From assembly GCA_963650135.1 (NCBI GenBank), contig CAVJLG010000009.1, positions 1 to 64,000 of the forward strand: a stretch of DNA of 64,000 nt. The letters are read 5' to 3'. Source of the stretch: HGM13006 sp963650135 (GTDB lineage: Bacteria > Bacillota > Clostridia > Oscillospirales > Oscillospiraceae). The translations under genes were made by a program, and so were the position numbers. Positions 1 through 5,857 of this stretch are shown here, one piece after another (within the stretch, counting starts at the first letter, position 1; every line of letters begins with the position of its first letter). The notes below the pieces were generated by a model that did no database searches, had not been told where the DNA came from, and saw nothing but the letters and a program-made list of their open reading frames with translations.

Positions 1-50
1 TCCTTTATTGAATCGCTTTGACCTCGATGTTCAATGTGTGTTTTGCTCAT
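1..50 (-). CDS. Start of a divergent gene running off the left edge (partial)
   Basis: An open frame begins with ATG at 50 on the minus strand and stays open to base 1 (first residues MSKTHIEHRGQSDSIK). It has no good Shine-Dalgarno site. A possible promoter (TATACT at 63-58, TTGAAT at 86-81) would start transcription within a base or two of the ATG, so the message could be leaderless, as for lambda cI. Divergent placement opposite an HTH gene suggests a repressor or integrase. Only 16 codons are visible, so the product cannot be named. Confidence 0.3.
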   Translation of the reverse strand, partial: MSKTHIEHRGQSDSIK

Positions 51-80
51 CTCTATAAGTATATCACATAACAAAAAAAT

Positions 81-152
81 ATTCAAGTGAATGTAAAATC
101 CTATTGACATATTCGTTTGAATGCGATATCATATAGACATATTCAAATGAAT
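81..152. promoter_or_regulatory. Three palindromic operators at exact 30-bp spacing
   Basis: Three 12-bp dyads of the form ATTCAANTGAAT lie at 81-92 (ATTCAAGTGAAT), 111-122 (ATTCGTTTGAAT) and 141-152 (ATTCAAATGAAT). The two right-hand copies also share a CAT left flank. Starts are exactly 30 bp apart, close to three helical turns, so all would face the same side of the DNA. The middle site lies between the -35 and -10 boxes of the rightward promoter, the third covers its start site, and the first overlaps a possible -35 of the divergent gene. This is the arrangement of a phage-type immunity switch. The HTH protein at 171-359 or the divergent gene product is the likely binder (inference). Confidence 0.75.
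104..132 (+). promoter_or_regulatory. Sigma-A promoter of the element's rightward operon
   Basis: TTGACA at 104-109 and TATCAT at 127-132 are separated by 17 bp. The start site would be near 139. It is overlaid by the operators at 111-122 and 141-152 and would drive the genes from 171 onward. Confidence 0.75.
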
Positions 153-170
153 GTGTTTGGAGGTGAAACA

Positions 171-359
171 ATGCGCATAGACCGAGTAGCTTTCGCCGCA
201 GCTCTTGCCCGGAAGGATATTACCTGTAAGCGGCTGGCGGAACTGTCCGGGGTTTCCCGTGTGACTATTACCAGCGTCAAAGGTGGGAAAAGTTGTAGCC
301 GAGAGACGGCGGAGAAGCTGGCAGCGATATTGGGTCGAAGCATCATTAAGGGGGAATAA
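171..359 (+). CDS. Small Cro/Xre-type HTH regulator (62 aa)
   Basis: ATG at 171 is chosen because GGAGGTG (158-164) sits at proper spacing; the upstream ATG at 117 overlaps the promoter. The 62-residue product is essentially one helix-turn-helix domain. It contains KRLAELSGVSRVTITSVKGG (about residues 19-38), matching the helix 2-turn-helix 3 of the Cro/CI/Xre family, followed by the conserved ETAEKLAAILG helix. There is no oligomerisation or protease domain, so it resembles a Cro-like or short repressor. It is the first gene behind the three-operator promoter and probably autoregulates the element's early operon (inference). Confidence 0.8.
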   Translation: MRIDRVAFAAALARKDITCKRLAELSGVSRVTITSVKGGKSCSRETAEKLAAILGRSIIKGE

Positions 360-361
360 CC

Positions 362-547
362 ATGCCAGAGAAGCGATTGACCAGAGGGCAAGCCATCCGC
401 GCTAAGTGCCTGGAGTGCTGCTGCGGTCAAAGCCCGGAAGTCAGAAAGTGCAAAATCGAAGATTGCCCCTTGTATCCTTACCGTATGGGGCGGGAAATCG
501 CCGGTAGCGCTCAAAATACCGGCAATGTTCGCAGGAGTATAATTTGA
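362..547 (+). CDS. Cys-rich phage-associated small protein (61 aa)
   Basis: The gene starts two bases after the HTH gene's stop; the SD lies in that gene's 3' end (aaggggg). The product has a compact Cys cluster, CLECCCGQ followed by VRKC and CPLYPYRMG, which looks like a small zinc-binding knuckle. Short proteins with the pattern C-x2-C, VR-x-C and CPL-x-PYR-x-G recur in clostridial phages and related elements, where their role is not established. Position suggests an early regulatory or replication-associated role. Function unknown. Confidence 0.65.
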   Translation: MPEKRLTRGQAIRAKCLECCCGQSPEVRKCKIEDCPLYPYRMGREIAGSAQNTGNVRRSII

Positions 548-627
548 CGCAGGGAACACAAAGCCACCGAAAAACACGCGCCTAGTGCTTGATTTTCACG
601 TCAGAAACGAAGAACGGAGGTTATCAC

Positions 628-822
628 ATGGAGCAAGTACGAAAACTGACCTACAGCATCCCGGAAGCCGCCGAGGCGCTGGGCGTCAGCACATCGAAGA
701 TGTATGAAATTATTCGCATTAAGGGCTTTCCTACTGTCCGTTGTGGGCACCGGTGCCGGGTGTCCATCAAGGGACTGGAAGAATGGGTAGAAGAAGCCGC
801 CAAGAAAGGATGGTACGCATGA
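628..822 (+). CDS. Excisionase-like winged-helix DNA-binding protein (64 aa)
   Basis: Start ATG 628 follows AACGGAGG at 613-620. Residues about 8-60 match the helix-turn-helix 17/excisionase family: YSIPEAAEALGVSTSKMYEI, then a wing with FPTVRCGHRCRVS and a final IKGLEEWV helix. In mobile elements such proteins act as recombination directionality factors or as regulators. The next gene overlaps it by four bases (ATGA), so the two are translationally coupled. No integrase is visible in the window, so the excisionase role is inferred from the family only. Confidence 0.75.
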   Translation: MEQVRKLTYSIPEAAEALGVSTSKMYEIIRIKGFPTVRCGHRCRVSIKGLEEWVEEAAKKGWYA

Positions 823-1079
823 AAACAACCACAGAACTGACCCTCAGACGCTTCCATGTAATCGTGGAAGACATGAGAACCGGCAAGGTGTCCAAGGACA
901 CCATTACCTTTGAGCGCCGCACCTTGAACGCCGCACAGCTTGTGGGGCAGAGCAGTAACGAGCTGATTTTCCGGCACTACAACCGGAAGGGCTTCAAGGT
1001 GCTGGATATCGGCAAGACGGACAAACTGAACGTAACCCTTGACCTGTCCGAGCTTGCCGACGCTGCGGGGGAGGTCTGA
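819..1079 (+). CDS. Hypothetical phage early protein (86 aa)
   Basis: ATG 819 overlaps the stop of the excisionase-like gene. The protein has no motif I recognise. It is mixed alpha/beta in composition and soluble, with no Cys and no membrane segment. Tight coupling on both sides places it in the early replication/regulation operon. Confidence 0.65.
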   Translation: MKTTTELTLRRFHVIVEDMRTGKVSKDTITFERRTLNAAQLVGQSSNELIFRHYNRKGFKVLDIGKTDKLNVTLDLSELADAAGEV

Positions 1080-1081
1080 CC

Positions 1082-1882
1082 GTGGCAGAACGGCGAATGT
1101 TTGCGAAAACCATCATTGACAGTGACGCTTTCCTTGATATGCCCCTGACCACCCAGGCGCTTTATTTCCACCTGTCCATGCGGGCTGATGATGATGGTTT
1201 CGTAAACAACCCCAAGAAGATACAGCGCATGGTGGGCGCGAGTGATGATGATGCAAAGCTGCTGATTGCCAAGCAATTCATCATTCCCTTTGAAAGCGGC
1301 GTTGTGGTGATCCGGCACTGGAAGATTCATAACTACATCCGGAAAGATACCTATTCCGAAACCAAGTGCAAGGCAGAAAAGAAGTGCCTGGAGCTTGACG
1401 AAAATCAAGCGTACATAATGGGTTCCGGTGAAGCGCTTCCTTCCTGTATCGTCCCCGTTACGCCCCCGTTACGCTCCTGTAACGAACCCGTACACGAACC
1501 GTTGACACAGGATAGGTTAGGTAAGGATAGGTTAGAGTTAGGAGAGGATAGGAGAGAGTTAGGAAAGAATAGATTAGGTAAGGATAGAGATAGGGAAGAT
1601 TCCCCGGCTTCGCCGCCCACCCCCAAGGAGGTTCGTCACCAGTATGGCGAATACAAGAACGTTCTTCTGACGGACGCAGACCTTGAAAAGCTGAAAGCGG
1701 AGCTTCCCGGCACCTATCAGGACTACATAGAGCGCCTTTCCCGCTACATGGCTTCTAAGGGCGTGAGCTATAAAAGCCACCTGGCAACCATCCGGAATTG
1801 GGCGCGGAAGGACGCAGAGCAACGCCAGCCCCAGCGGCCCCAGAAGGAAGAACGAACCTATCAGTATGGAATCTACCTGTAG
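1082..1882 (+). CDS. Phage replisome organizer-like protein
   Basis: GTG at 1082 starts two bases after the previous stop. The N-terminal ~110 residues (MFAKTIIDSDAFLDMP, LYFHLSMRADDDGF, RHWKIHNYIRKDTY) match the winged-helix N-terminal domain of phage replisome organizers, which bind the origin and recruit the helicase loader. A low-complexity charged linker (about residues 143-172) is encoded by purine-rich DNA repeats. The C-terminal part (about 190-250) ends in SHLATIRNWARKDA, the DnaD-like tail motif. The next gene is a DnaC-type loader, as expected for this module. Confidence is good for family, less so for mechanism. Confidence 0.8.
   Translation: MAERRMFAKTIIDSDAFLDMPLTTQALYFHLSMRADDDGFVNNPKKIQRMVGASDDDAKLLIAKQFIIPFESGVVVIRHWKIHNYIRKDTYSETKCKAEKKCLELDENQAYIMGSGEALPSCIVPVTPPLRSCNEPVHEPLTQDRLGKDRLELGEDRRELGKNRLGKDRDREDSPASPPTPKEVRHQYGEYKNVLLTDADLEKLKAELPGTYQDYIERLSRYMASKGVSYKSHLATIRNWARKDAEQRQPQRPQKEERTYQYGIYL
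1509..1593 (+). repeat. C-free direct repeats inside the replisome organizer gene (candidate origin)
   Basis: AGGATAG occurs at 1509-1515, 1524-1530, 1545-1551 and 1581-1587. The longer unit AGGATAGGTTAG is repeated at 1509 and 1524 (15-bp period), and TTAGGTAAGGATAG occurs at 1517-1530 and 1574-1587. The top strand carries no C across the tract. In many phages the replication origin is a set of iterons within the organizer gene. That this is the origin is inference. Confidence 0.55.
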
Positions 1883-1892
1883 GAGGTAACAC

Positions 1893-2765
1893 ATGATTGA
1901 CAACGAATTGAACCACCGGCTTGCTGTTACCCGCCAAGATACCGTGAACAGCCTGACAGCAGACAGCACCGGCTATGAATGCCCTATCTGCGGGAACAAG
2001 GGCTATGTGGCAGACCTTCACAGCGACGGCAGCATTTACGCTGACAACCTGGTCATGCGCCCCTGCAACTGCGTGAGGGTCCGGAAGGGCATTGCCCACC
2101 TGGAGAAAATGGGGCTTCTGGAGGCCGTCAGAGGCTCCAACATCAAGGACTTCCGGACGGAGCAGCCCCACCAGAAGAAGATGAAGCAGACCGTGCAGGA
2201 CTTCCTGAAGAACACTGGCGGCGCATGGCTCTATATGGGCGGTCAGCCGGGATGCGGAAAGACCATGCTTTGCAACTATGTCTATGGCCGTCTGCTGAAC
2301 GCCGGGTATGACTGCTGGTATATGTCCTGGACGGAGGAATCCAAGACCCTGCGGCGGTATGCCAACAATCCCGAAGCCTTTGAACGCCACGCCTACCCGC
2401 TGACCCATGCGGAGGTGCTGTATATCGACGATCTCATGAAGGGCACCATGCCCACCGCCGCAGAAAAAGCCCTTGCCTTTGAGATTATCAACGCAAGGTA
2501 TCGGGCAAACAGAATCACAATCATCTCCAGTGAGTGGCTGCTGGACAACCTCATTGACCTGGACGAAGCCACCGGAAGCCGCATTCTGGAAAAGGCCGGA
2601 GCCTTTGTGGTGAACGTCCTGCCGGATCGGGCAAAGAACTACAGGACGAAAAAGACCGCCCCCAGCGCTGCGAACACTGGAGACGGCACGAAGAACGAAT
2701 ATACATACGGTACATCCGCCCCTATTGTAGCGGGTGAGAAGGGAGATTGTCAAGATGGAAAATAA
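1893..2765 (+). CDS. DnaC-like helicase loader ATPase
   Basis: SD AGGAGG lies upstream of ATG 1893. The 290-residue protein begins with a zinc-finger-like segment (CPICGNKGY near residue 29 and PCNC near 57). An AAA+ core follows, with Walker A GQPGCGKT at about 115 and Walker B VLYIDDL at about 175, then ITIISSEW (sensor 1 region) and SRILEKAG (arginine-finger region). This is the DnaC/DnaI/IstB-type loader family, which places the host replicative helicase at an origin marked by the organizer encoded just upstream. The next gene starts inside its last codons. Confidence 0.88.
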   Translation: MIDNELNHRLAVTRQDTVNSLTADSTGYECPICGNKGYVADLHSDGSIYADNLVMRPCNCVRVRKGIAHLEKMGLLEAVRGSNIKDFRTEQPHQKKMKQTVQDFLKNTGGAWLYMGGQPGCGKTMLCNYVYGRLLNAGYDCWYMSWTEESKTLRRYANNPEAFERHAYPLTHAEVLYIDDLMKGTMPTAAEKALAFEIINARYRANRITIISSEWLLDNLIDLDEATGSRILEKAGAFVVNVLPDRAKNYRTKKTAPSAANTGDGTKNEYTYGTSAPIVAGEKGDCQDGK

Positions 2766-2991
2766 AAAAGGTCACCTGAAGCGGCTTGTAAGCGACTTCG
2801 ATGTGGACGAAGCAGCATTCGAGCTGAAGTGCATCACGAACGCTGTTAACGCAATCCATACGGCTATGACAGAGGGAGCAAGCCCAGCTGAGGAATGGAC
2901 GAACGCCCTTTATTTCGCCTATAGAAGCCTCCTGAACCTTACAGAAAAGCTTGACGGGCTGTGCACATTGGAGGCTACCGATGAAAATTAG
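2755..2991 (+). CDS. Hypothetical small phage protein (78 aa)
   Basis: ATG 2755 is chosen because gaagggaga (2738-2746) precedes it; the frame is open further upstream to 2734. It overlaps the end of the DnaC-like gene by 11 bases. The product is helical and acidic-rich with no recognised domain. The position, right after the replication module, is typical of small accessory genes in phage early operons. Confidence 0.6.
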   Translation: MENKKGHLKRLVSDFDVDEAAFELKCITNAVNAIHTAMTEGASPAEEWTNALYFAYRSLLNLTEKLDGLCTLEATDEN

Positions 2992-3151
2992 AATCGCCTA
3001 TCTCGCCGGAGAATGCCTGAAAGCGGACATGGTAGCCCACACTCTGCGGAAGATGCTCCCTGATTGCAAGGTCAAGACCGGTGGCACCTCTGGCAGCCAG
3101 TGGCCTACCGTCTCCCATATCTACATAGAGACACCCAAACCCAAGGGATAA
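2981..3151 (+). CDS. Hypothetical small phage protein (56 aa)
   Basis: ATG 2981 overlaps the previous gene's end by 11 bases, so translation is coupled. The 56-residue product (MKIRIAYLAGECLKADMVAH start, ending THIYIETPKPKG-like with SHIYIETPKPKG) looks like a single alpha/beta unit. I do not recognise a family. It is the last gene before the strong internal promoter at 3167. Confidence 0.55.
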   Translation: MKIRIAYLAGECLKADMVAHTLRKMLPDCKVKTGGTSGSQWPTVSHIYIETPKPKG

Positions 3152-3166
3152 ACAGAGGGGGCAGGC

Positions 3167-3195
3167 TTGACGTTTGCCCCCATTTCTGTTATAAT
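3167..3195 (+). promoter_or_regulatory. Strong sigma-A promoter ahead of the RNA and capsid genes
   Basis: TTGACG at 3167-3172 and a perfect TATAAT at 3190-3195 are spaced 17 bp. Transcription would start near 3202, giving a leader of about 235 bases before the scaffold start codon at 3438. Confidence 0.8.
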
Positions 3196-3201
3196 AGACC
3201 A

Positions 3202-3308
3202 AGAATAAGGCACAGAGTACCGCCGAGAGGTTAGCCGATTGAAGGCATGGGAATGCAGCTTGCAGCTGCTCCTGTGCCTTTTTTCATACCCTCCGGCGGT
3301 TCTTTTTT
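3202..3308 (+). ncRNA. Structured RNA with two interleaved terminator-like stems
   Basis: Stem A pairs AAGGCACAG (3207-3215) with CTGTGCCTT (3272-3280), and the RNA runs straight into six T (3279-3284). Stem B pairs ACCGCCGAGAGG (3219-3230) with CCTCCGGCGGT (3290-3300), 11 pairs with one bulged A, and is followed by TCTTTTTT. The 5' arm of B lies inside the loop of A, so the two stems form either a pseudoknot or mutually exclusive folds. Small hairpins inside the loop include GCAGC/GCTGC at 3255-3269. It could be an attenuator controlling entry into the capsid genes or a discrete small RNA of about 80-105 bases. I could not match it to a riboswitch or ribozyme class I know. Confidence 0.6.
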
Positions 3309-3437
3309 ACCTCCATGTGTGCCATAGGACTTCCTTTCTCCTTCTCCTTCTTCACGTTTCTGCCGCCGGGGGGATTTTTATATACAGACAAACGGAGGGA
3401 ATCTAGCCCACTCTGGGCGTTAAACGGAGGTTATCAC

Positions 3438-3878
3438 ATGAGCGAAGTAATGAAACCCGAAGGTCAGGCAGCGGGCACCACTCAGCCGGAGGTAAACGGC
3501 ACAGCCACAGGCGGCAAGACCTTCACCCAGGACGAAGTAAACCGTATTGTATCGGATCGCCTGAACAAGGAAAGAGCCACCCAGGGAAATGCAGCGGAAC
3601 AGTTGGAGCAGCTGAACCAGAGAGAACAGGCACTCAACGCCCGTGAATCGAAGCTGACCTGTATGGAATATATCAAGTCTGAGAAACTGCCGGATGGGCT
3701 GATGGAGGTATTCGACACCAGCAACGCCGAGCAGTTCAAAGCCAGCGTGGGGAAGCTGATAGAGCTTTACCCCCAGCTGAACCCCACCGGGGAGCCAATT
3801 CCTTCCTTTACCATTGGCAGCGCTGGCGGAAAATCCTGTGGTTCTGACCTGATCGCGGAGGCGTTCCGAAGAAAGTAA
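3438..3878 (+). CDS. Phage capsid scaffold protein (DUF4355/GP20-like)
   Basis: ATG 3438 follows AACGGAGG at 3423-3430. The 146-residue product has the usual plan of these scaffolds: a low-complexity Gly/Thr/Pro N-terminus, the signature TFTQDEVNRIVSDRLNKE (about residues 30-47), a coiled coil rich in E, Q and R (about 48-75), and a C-terminal domain with SEKLPDGLMEVF. Scaffold proteins of this kind assemble inside the procapsid and leave on maturation. The major capsid gene follows 16 bases downstream, the expected order. No portal or protease gene precedes it, which is unusual. Confidence 0.8.
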   Translation: MSEVMKPEGQAAGTTQPEVNGTATGGKTFTQDEVNRIVSDRLNKERATQGNAAEQLEQLNQREQALNARESKLTCMEYIKSEKLPDGLMEVFDTSNAEQFKASVGKLIELYPQLNPTGEPIPSFTIGSAGGKSCGSDLIAEAFRRK

Positions 3879-3894
3879 CCAGAGGTAAATGATT

Positions 3895-4731
3895 ATGGCA
3901 AATGATCTCGTAACAAAATTTCAGCCCCATACCGACGAAATTTTCAAGGCAGAGAGCAAGAAAGCACTGCTGACCAACCGAAATTACGATTGGACTGGGG
4001 CGCACACCGTCAAGGTGTACAAAGTCACCACAGCAACCATGAACGACTACGGGCGCAGTGGCCCCGCAGAAGGGGAGTGGAGCTGTTACGGCGCTATGCA
4101 GCGCCCGGATGCCACCACCGAGGAAATGACCCTCAAGAAGGATCGTTCTTTCATCTTCGGCATTGACACCCTGGACGAAGACGAAACCAGTCAGCAGCTT
4201 GCAGCAGCTTCCGCGCTGGCCCGTCAGCTGCGGGAGGTCGTTGTTCCGGAGGTTGACACCTACACCTACGGTGTCATGTGTACCAATGCCGGCACAAAGC
4301 CTGACGCGGTGGCGCTGACTGCTACCAACATCTATGACGAAATCCTCAAGGCAACCGCCGCCCTGGATGATGCCGAGGTTCCGGAAACGGATCGTGTGCT
4401 TGTGGTGACACCCGCCACCTATAAGCTCATGAAGAAGTGTCCGGATATCACCATGGAAACCGATATTGGCAATGAAATGCGGCTCAAGGGCGTGATTGCC
4501 ATGCTGGACGGTCTGGCCGTGCAGAAGATTCCTGCAAACCGGCTTCCTGCAAAGTTCGGCTTTATGGTAGCACACCCGCAGGCCACAGTAGCGCCTGTGA
4601 AGCTGGAGGATTATCGGATTCACGAAGATACCGTTTACATGAGCAGTGACGTTGTGACCGGGCGTATCTGCTATGATGCCTTTGTGCTGGACAATAAGGC
4701 GAAGGCAATCTATTACCAGGCTACAACCTGA
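3895..4731 (+). CDS. Phage major capsid protein (P22/N4-gp56-like group)
   Basis: ATG 3895 is preferred over 3889 because agagg (3881-3885) is nine bases upstream. The 278-residue protein has the features of a clostridial prophage coat family: NYDWTGAHTVKVYKV and MNDYGRSG near the N-terminus, FIFGIDTLDEDET in the central region, then VVPEVDTYTYG, RVLVVTPATYKLMKK and a C-terminal VVTGRICYDAFVLDNKAKAIYY. These point to an HK97-type fold shell protein. It pairs with the scaffold gene just upstream. A strong terminator follows, and no head-completion or tail genes come after it. Confidence 0.82.
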   Translation: MANDLVTKFQPHTDEIFKAESKKALLTNRNYDWTGAHTVKVYKVTTATMNDYGRSGPAEGEWSCYGAMQRPDATTEEMTLKKDRSFIFGIDTLDEDETSQQLAAASALARQLREVVVPEVDTYTYGVMCTNAGTKPDAVALTATNIYDEILKATAALDDAEVPETDRVLVVTPATYKLMKKCPDITMETDIGNEMRLKGVIAMLDGLAVQKIPANRLPAKFGFMVAHPQATVAPVKLEDYRIHEDTVYMSSDVVTGRICYDAFVLDNKAKAIYYQATT

Positions 4732-4743
4732 CCGGTGCTTTCT

Positions 4744-4770
4744 GGGGGCTACGCTTTGTAGCCCCCTTTT
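4744..4770 (+). terminator. Intrinsic terminator after the capsid gene
   Basis: GGGGGCTAC (4744-4752) pairs with GTAGCCCCC (4758-4766) around a five-base loop and is followed by TTTT. It separates the capsid gene from the sigma-like gene, so the latter may rely on readthrough or its own weak promoter. Confidence 0.85.
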
Positions 4771-4791
4771 GCTGTATTTAGGAGGGAACCC

Positions 4792-5658
4792 ATGCAGTAC
4801 ACGAATGAAGAGCTAGCGGCGAAAATCCAAGCAGGACAGACGGGGTATATCCCGATACTCTGGGAGCAGGTACAGGCGTTTGTACAGCAGCAGGCAGGGC
4901 GCTGGTGGCATGCGTGGCACCGTAATCGCCCAACGCTGGAAGTGGATGATTTATATCAGTGCGGCTATTTTGCCCTTGTGAACGCCGTGAAGACCTATAA
5001 GCCGGATGGCGGTCTTGCTTTCATCGGCTGGCTGAAAAGCTACCTGCTGACCGAGTTCACGGTGGAGGTCGGATTCCGGACAGCGAAGCAGCGTGGTGAC
5101 CCTTTGAATGCAGCTATCAGCATGGATGCACCCATAGGCGGGGAAACGGAGGATATCACAGTTGGTGACCTGGTAGCTGATCCTGTGGATCGGATCGCCC
5201 CCATTGACGATGCAGTCTATCAGGAGCAGATAAAACCCGTGGTTGCTGCGGCGCTGGAGGACTTGCCGGAGCCGGAGCGGAATACACTGCAATGCCGCTA
5301 TGCGGACGGTCTGACGCTGAAAGACACCGGGAAGCAGCTGGGGTATAGTTCGACCTATACGCATGAACTGGAGTGTAAAGCGCTTCGGAAGCTGCGAAGC
5401 GGCAGCCATATACAGGAGCTTTCCGAAGCGTACTACCTCACAAAGAACCTTTACAACGGAACCGGCTTTGCAGCATGGCGGCGTACAGGAAGCAGCGCCC
5501 AGGAAGCCTTTGTGATCGGAAAAGAGCAGAAGGAAGCCAAGCTGTCGCATATGAAATTCAGCGATGATCCGGAAGAACGGATTCAGTTCTATATCAATGA
5601 GCTGCATTTCACCCGTGAGCTTGCGGAGATGATCGTGGAATGCGAGATAGAAGCATAA
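4792..5658 (+). CDS. Sigma-70-like transcription factor of the mobile element
   Basis: SD ggaggg precedes ATG 4792. The protein (288 aa) shows a region 2-like segment, LEVDDLYQCGYFALVNAVKTY then FIGWLKSYL, at about residues 48-80. A region 4-like HTH lies at about 155-205 (LPEPERNTLQCRYADG, LTLKDTGKQLGYSSTYTHELE, ALRKLRSG). An extra C-terminal domain of about 80 residues is unlike housekeeping sigma factors. It is the last gene of the element before the tRNA-Pro terminator. It may activate late genes of this element or of a helper phage (inference); a non-sigma DNA-binding role is also possible. Confidence 0.75.
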   Translation: MQYTNEELAAKIQAGQTGYIPILWEQVQAFVQQQAGRWWHAWHRNRPTLEVDDLYQCGYFALVNAVKTYKPDGGLAFIGWLKSYLLTEFTVEVGFRTAKQRGDPLNAAISMDAPIGGETEDITVGDLVADPVDRIAPIDDAVYQEQIKPVVAAALEDLPEPERNTLQCRYADGLTLKDTGKQLGYSSTYTHELECKALRKLRSGSHIQELSEAYYLTKNLYNGTGFAAWRRTGSSAQEAFVIGKEQKEAKLSHMKFSDDPEERIQFYINELHFTRELAEMIVECEIEA

Positions 5659-5696
5659 GGGAAACCGTAAGGGAAAACACCCCGCCGAGACAGCAC

Positions 5697-5732
5697 AAAA
5701 AAGCCTGTAGTCACTGGAACTACAGGCTTTTT
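5697..5732. terminator. Bidirectional terminator between element and tRNA-Pro
   Basis: GCCTGTAGT (5703-5711) pairs with ACTACAGGC (5719-5727), with an A-run before and a T-run after. It can end the element's rightward transcript and the leftward tRNA-Pro transcript. Confidence 0.85.
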
Positions 5733-5735
5733 GGG

Positions 5736-5812
5736 TGGTCGGAGTGGCGGGATTCGAACCCGCGGCCTCATGGACCCGAACCATGCGCGATACCAAGCTT
5801 CGCCACACCCCG
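5736..5812 (-). tRNA. tRNA-Pro (anticodon CGG)
   Basis: Read on the minus strand it starts CGGGGTGTGGCGAAGC. The anticodon stem CAUGG/CCAUG frames the loop UUCGGGU, anticodon CGG. The T arm reads GCGGGTTCGAATCCCGC, and the acceptor stem pairs over seven positions with one G-U. CCA is encoded (5738-5736). The 3' end faces the phage-like element, as expected if a tyrosine integrase used this tRNA as its attachment site. Confidence 0.93.
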
Positions 5813-5822
5813 ATTCCTGACT

Positions 5823-5850
5823 ATTATATCACGGAAGCGGGAAAAGTCAA
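5823..5850 (-). promoter_or_regulatory. Promoter of tRNA-Pro
   Basis: On the minus strand TTGACT (5850-5845) and TATAAT (5828-5823) are spaced 16 bp, with the tRNA 5' end 11 bases after the -10 box. Confidence 0.8.
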
Positions 5851-5857
5851 GGAATAT

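Noticed and set aside
3202..3308. HDV-like self-cleaving ribozyme
   Set aside because: The order of interleaved stems resembles P1/P2, but there is no P4 and no suitable joining strand with a catalytic C. T-runs after both stems fit terminators better.
2901..3308. Known riboswitch classes (c-di-GMP, TPP, cobalamin, ZTP, THF, preQ1) before the scaffold gene
   Set aside because: None of their conserved cores are present.
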